Part shown: positions 62,191 to 64,000 of the stretch, one piece after another
Layout of the letters: each line of letters starts with the position of its first letter
Numbering within the stretch: the first letter of the stretch is position 1
From: Phlebotomus papatasi
Lineage: Eukaryota > Arthropoda > Insecta > Diptera > Psychodidae
Assembly (NCBI RefSeq): GCF_024763615.1
Contig: NW_026604420.1
Location: 248,001-312,000, forward strand
Direction of reading: 5' to 3'
DNA length: 64,000 nt
The notes under the pieces: model-generated
The model's database searches: none
Told to the model about the DNA's origin: nothing
Seen by the model: only the letters and a program-made list of their open reading frames with translations
Made by a program: the position numbers and the translations under genes

Positions 62191-64000
62191 CATCATGATC
62201 CCACCCTTGGGAGTTTTTTTTAATTTTTTAAAAATGCCAAAATCTGCTCTAGAAGCCGCAATTCTTAAAATTTCTCAATGAAAATCACATTAGAATACTT
62301 CAAATAATTCTACCAATCAATTAATATCATTAGTTGAATTTTTTTCTTGGAAAAATTCCCACCAAAACTCATCATGAACCCACCCTTGGGAGTTTTTTTT
62401 TTAATTTTTTAAAAATGCCAAAATCTGCTCTAAAAACCGCAATTCTTAAAATTTCTCAATGAAAATCACATTAGAATACTTCAAGTAATTCTACCAATCA
62501 ATTAATATCATTAGTTGAATTATTTTCTTGGAAAAATTCCCACCAAAACTCATCATGATCCCACCCTTGGGAGTTTTTTTTTAATTTTTTAAAAATGCCA
62601 AAATCTGCTCTAGAAACCGCAATTCTTAAAATTTCTCAATGAAAATCACATTAGAATACTTCAAATAATTCTACCAATCAATTAATATCATTAGTTGAAT
62701 TATTTTCTTGGAAAAATTCCCACAAAAATCATCATGATCCCACCCTTGGGAGTTTTTTTTTTAATTTTTTAAAAATGCCAAAATCTGCTCTAGAAACCGC
62801 AATTCTTAAAATTTCTCAATGAAAATCACATTAGAATACTTCAAATAATTCTACCAATCAATTAATATCATTAGTTGAATTATTTTCTTGGAAAAATTCC
62901 CACAAAAATCATCATGATCCCACCCTTGGGAGTTTTTTTTTTAATTTTTAAAAATGCCAAAATCTGCTCTAGAAACCGCAATTCTTAAAATTTCTCAATG
63001 AAAATCACATTAGAATACTTCAAATAATTCTACCAATCAATTAATATCATTAGTTGAATTATTTTCTTGGAAAAATTCCCACAAAAATCATCATGATCCC
63101 ACCCTTGGGAGTTTTTTTTTAATTTTTTAAAAATGCCAAAATCTGCTCTAGAAACCGCAATTCTTAAAATTTCTCAATGAAAATCACATTAGAATACTTC
63201 AAATAATTCTACCAATCAATTAATATCATTAGTTGAATTTTTTTCTTGGAAAAATTCCCACCAAAACTCATCATGATCCCACCCTTGGGAGTTTTTTTTT
63301 AATTTTTTAAAAATGCCAAAATCTGCTCTAGAAGCCGCAATTCTTAAAATTTCTCAATGAAAATCACATTAGAATACTTCAAATAATTCTACCAATCAAT
63401 TAATATCATTAGTTGAATTTTTTTCTTGGAAAAATTCCCACCAAAACTCATCATGAACCCACCCTTGGGAGTTTTTTTTTTAATTTTTTAAAAATGCCAA
63501 AATCTGCTCTAAAAACCGCAATTCTTAAAATTTCTCAATGAAAATCACATTAGAATACTTCAAATAATTCTACCAATCAATTAATATCATTAGTTGAATT
63601 ATTTTCTTGGAAAAATTCCCACAAAAATCATTATGATCCCACCCTTGGGAGTTTTTTTTTAATTTTTTAAAAATGCCAAAATCTGCTCTAGAAACCGCAA
63701 TTCTTAAAATTTCTCAATGAAAATCACATTAGAATACTTCAAATAATTCTACCAATCAATTAATATCATTAGTTGAATTATTTTCTTGGAAAAATTCCCA
63801 CAAAAATCATCATGATCCCACCCTTGGGAGTTTTTTTTAATTTTTTAAAAATGCCAAAATCTGCTCTAGAAACCGCAATTCTTAAAATTTCTCAATGAAA
63901 ATCACATTAGAATACTTCAAATAATTCTACCAATCAATTAATATCATTAGTTGAATTATTTTCTTGGAAAAATTCCCACAAAAATCATCATGATCCCACC

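Larger units (their letters stand above)
1..64000. repeat. Satellite DNA tandem array, ~180-bp monomer, fills the window
   Basis: The same ~180-bp unit repeats head to tail from the first base to the last, always in the same orientation, with no non-satellite sequence between copies. Spacing of the word ggaaaaattccc is normally 177-181 bp; most variation is in one T-tract. Neighbouring monomers differ at a few positions, mostly at recurring diagnostic sites. One typical monomer counted by hand is about 27% G+C with one CpG. Arrays of near-nucleosome-length, A+T-rich monomers with higher-order structure are typical of eukaryotic centromeric or heterochromatic satellites; assigning this one to a functional centromere is inference. 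Because the whole window is satellite, there is no gene-free interval to describe separately: I saw no ORF of coding character, RNA gene or transposon anywhere. I do not recognise the family by name. Confidence 0.98.
54524..64000. repeat. Satellite region VI: gaacccaccc / cattatgatccc type
   Basis: Two marks are confined to this part of the window: gaacccaccc (about 54549, 55983, 57058, 58134, 58316, 59867, 60757, 60938, 62016, 62386, 63466) and cattatgatccc (about 54727, 56158, 57233, 57591, 58494, 60034, 61113, 61471, 63630). A gaaccc/aaaacc monomer is usually followed by the cattatg monomer and then plain gaaacc monomers, at intervals of six to nine monomers, with a longer gap of about 14 before the last copy. 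Rare marks atgaaactcac, attctgcc, attcaacc and gaatctttttc support larger copied blocks. Confidence 0.8.

Noticed and set aside
1..64000. CRISPR-like repeat array
   Set aside because: There are no unique spacers; the whole 180-bp unit repeats, and the unit is far longer than CRISPR repeats.
1..64000. Telomere, rDNA, tRNA or replication-origin signatures
   Set aside because: No telomere-type short repeat, no rRNA- or tRNA-like segment seen. A+T richness alone is not evidence for an origin.

Overview
The whole 64-kb window is one uninterrupted tandem array of an A+T-rich satellite DNA. The monomer is about 176-183 bp long (mostly 179-180) and always in the same orientation. I estimate roughly 357 copies from window length divided by period; I did not count them one by one. 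Counting one typical monomer gives about 27% G+C, with usually a single CpG per monomer (in the word accgcaa or gccgcaa). Both window edges lie inside the array. I found no protein-coding gene, RNA gene, transposable element, telomere repeat, CRISPR array or unique spacer. A head-to-tail array of near-nucleosome-length monomers over more than 60 kb, organised into multi-monomer higher-order repeats, indicates a eukaryotic chromosome. The most likely location is a centromere or pericentromeric/subtelomeric heterochromatin. The species cannot be read from the sequence; a plant is plausible, but an animal is not excluded.

Each monomer has the same layout, illustrated at 180-359. There is a small dyad (ggaa-aaa-ttcc), an 8-bp palindrome (atcatgat), and a possible hairpin (tccca-ccct-tggga). 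Next comes a variable T-tract of about 6-15 T followed by aatttttt/aaaaa, then a nearly invariant middle section from the TCTAGA/ccgcaa region to cttcaaataa. The monomer ends in an imperfect 9-bp dyad (tcaattaat-atc-attagttga). Monomers differ at a few diagnostic positions: caca/ccacc, aaaatc/aaactc, gaaacc/gaagcc/aaaacc, ctatc/ctacc/ctaca, ttaat/ttagt, and ATTA/TTTT before cttgg. Rarer marks also occur. These marks let blocks of monomers be followed along the array.

Region by region: (I) 1-10350 has a higher-order pattern of about 18 monomers, marked by an aaaacc / cattgaaa / ccgttggg trio. (II) 10351-23833 holds three copies of an 8-9-monomer module running from a gatgcc monomer to two gaccccaccc monomers, with an island of region-I-type monomers between copies one and two. 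(III) 23834-43394 holds higher-order units of 29 and 34 monomers (5205 and 6104 bp), then a rearranged third copy. Two separate 540-bp (three-monomer) tandem duplications and several internal block copies account for much of the length difference. (IV) 43395-49690 is marked by ctctacaaacc and a one-base-short ctctaaaaccgc, with a 1.3-kb block that reads as identical at +2722 bp. (V) 49691-54523 is a mixed region with region-III modules and a pocket of monomers rich in private mutations. (VI) 54524-64000 is marked by gaacccaccc and cattatgatccc, with a block of about 3 kb copied at about +3.88 kb.

There are no genes working together here. The biology in the window is satellite turnover: unequal exchange or replication-based copying of multi-monomer blocks, plus a few aberrant monomers (92, 109, 176 and 226 bp, and one compound junction at 47931-47972) that record individual rearrangements. 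Any centromere role is inference. No canonical CENP-B box is present, but each monomer carries several short dyad symmetries.
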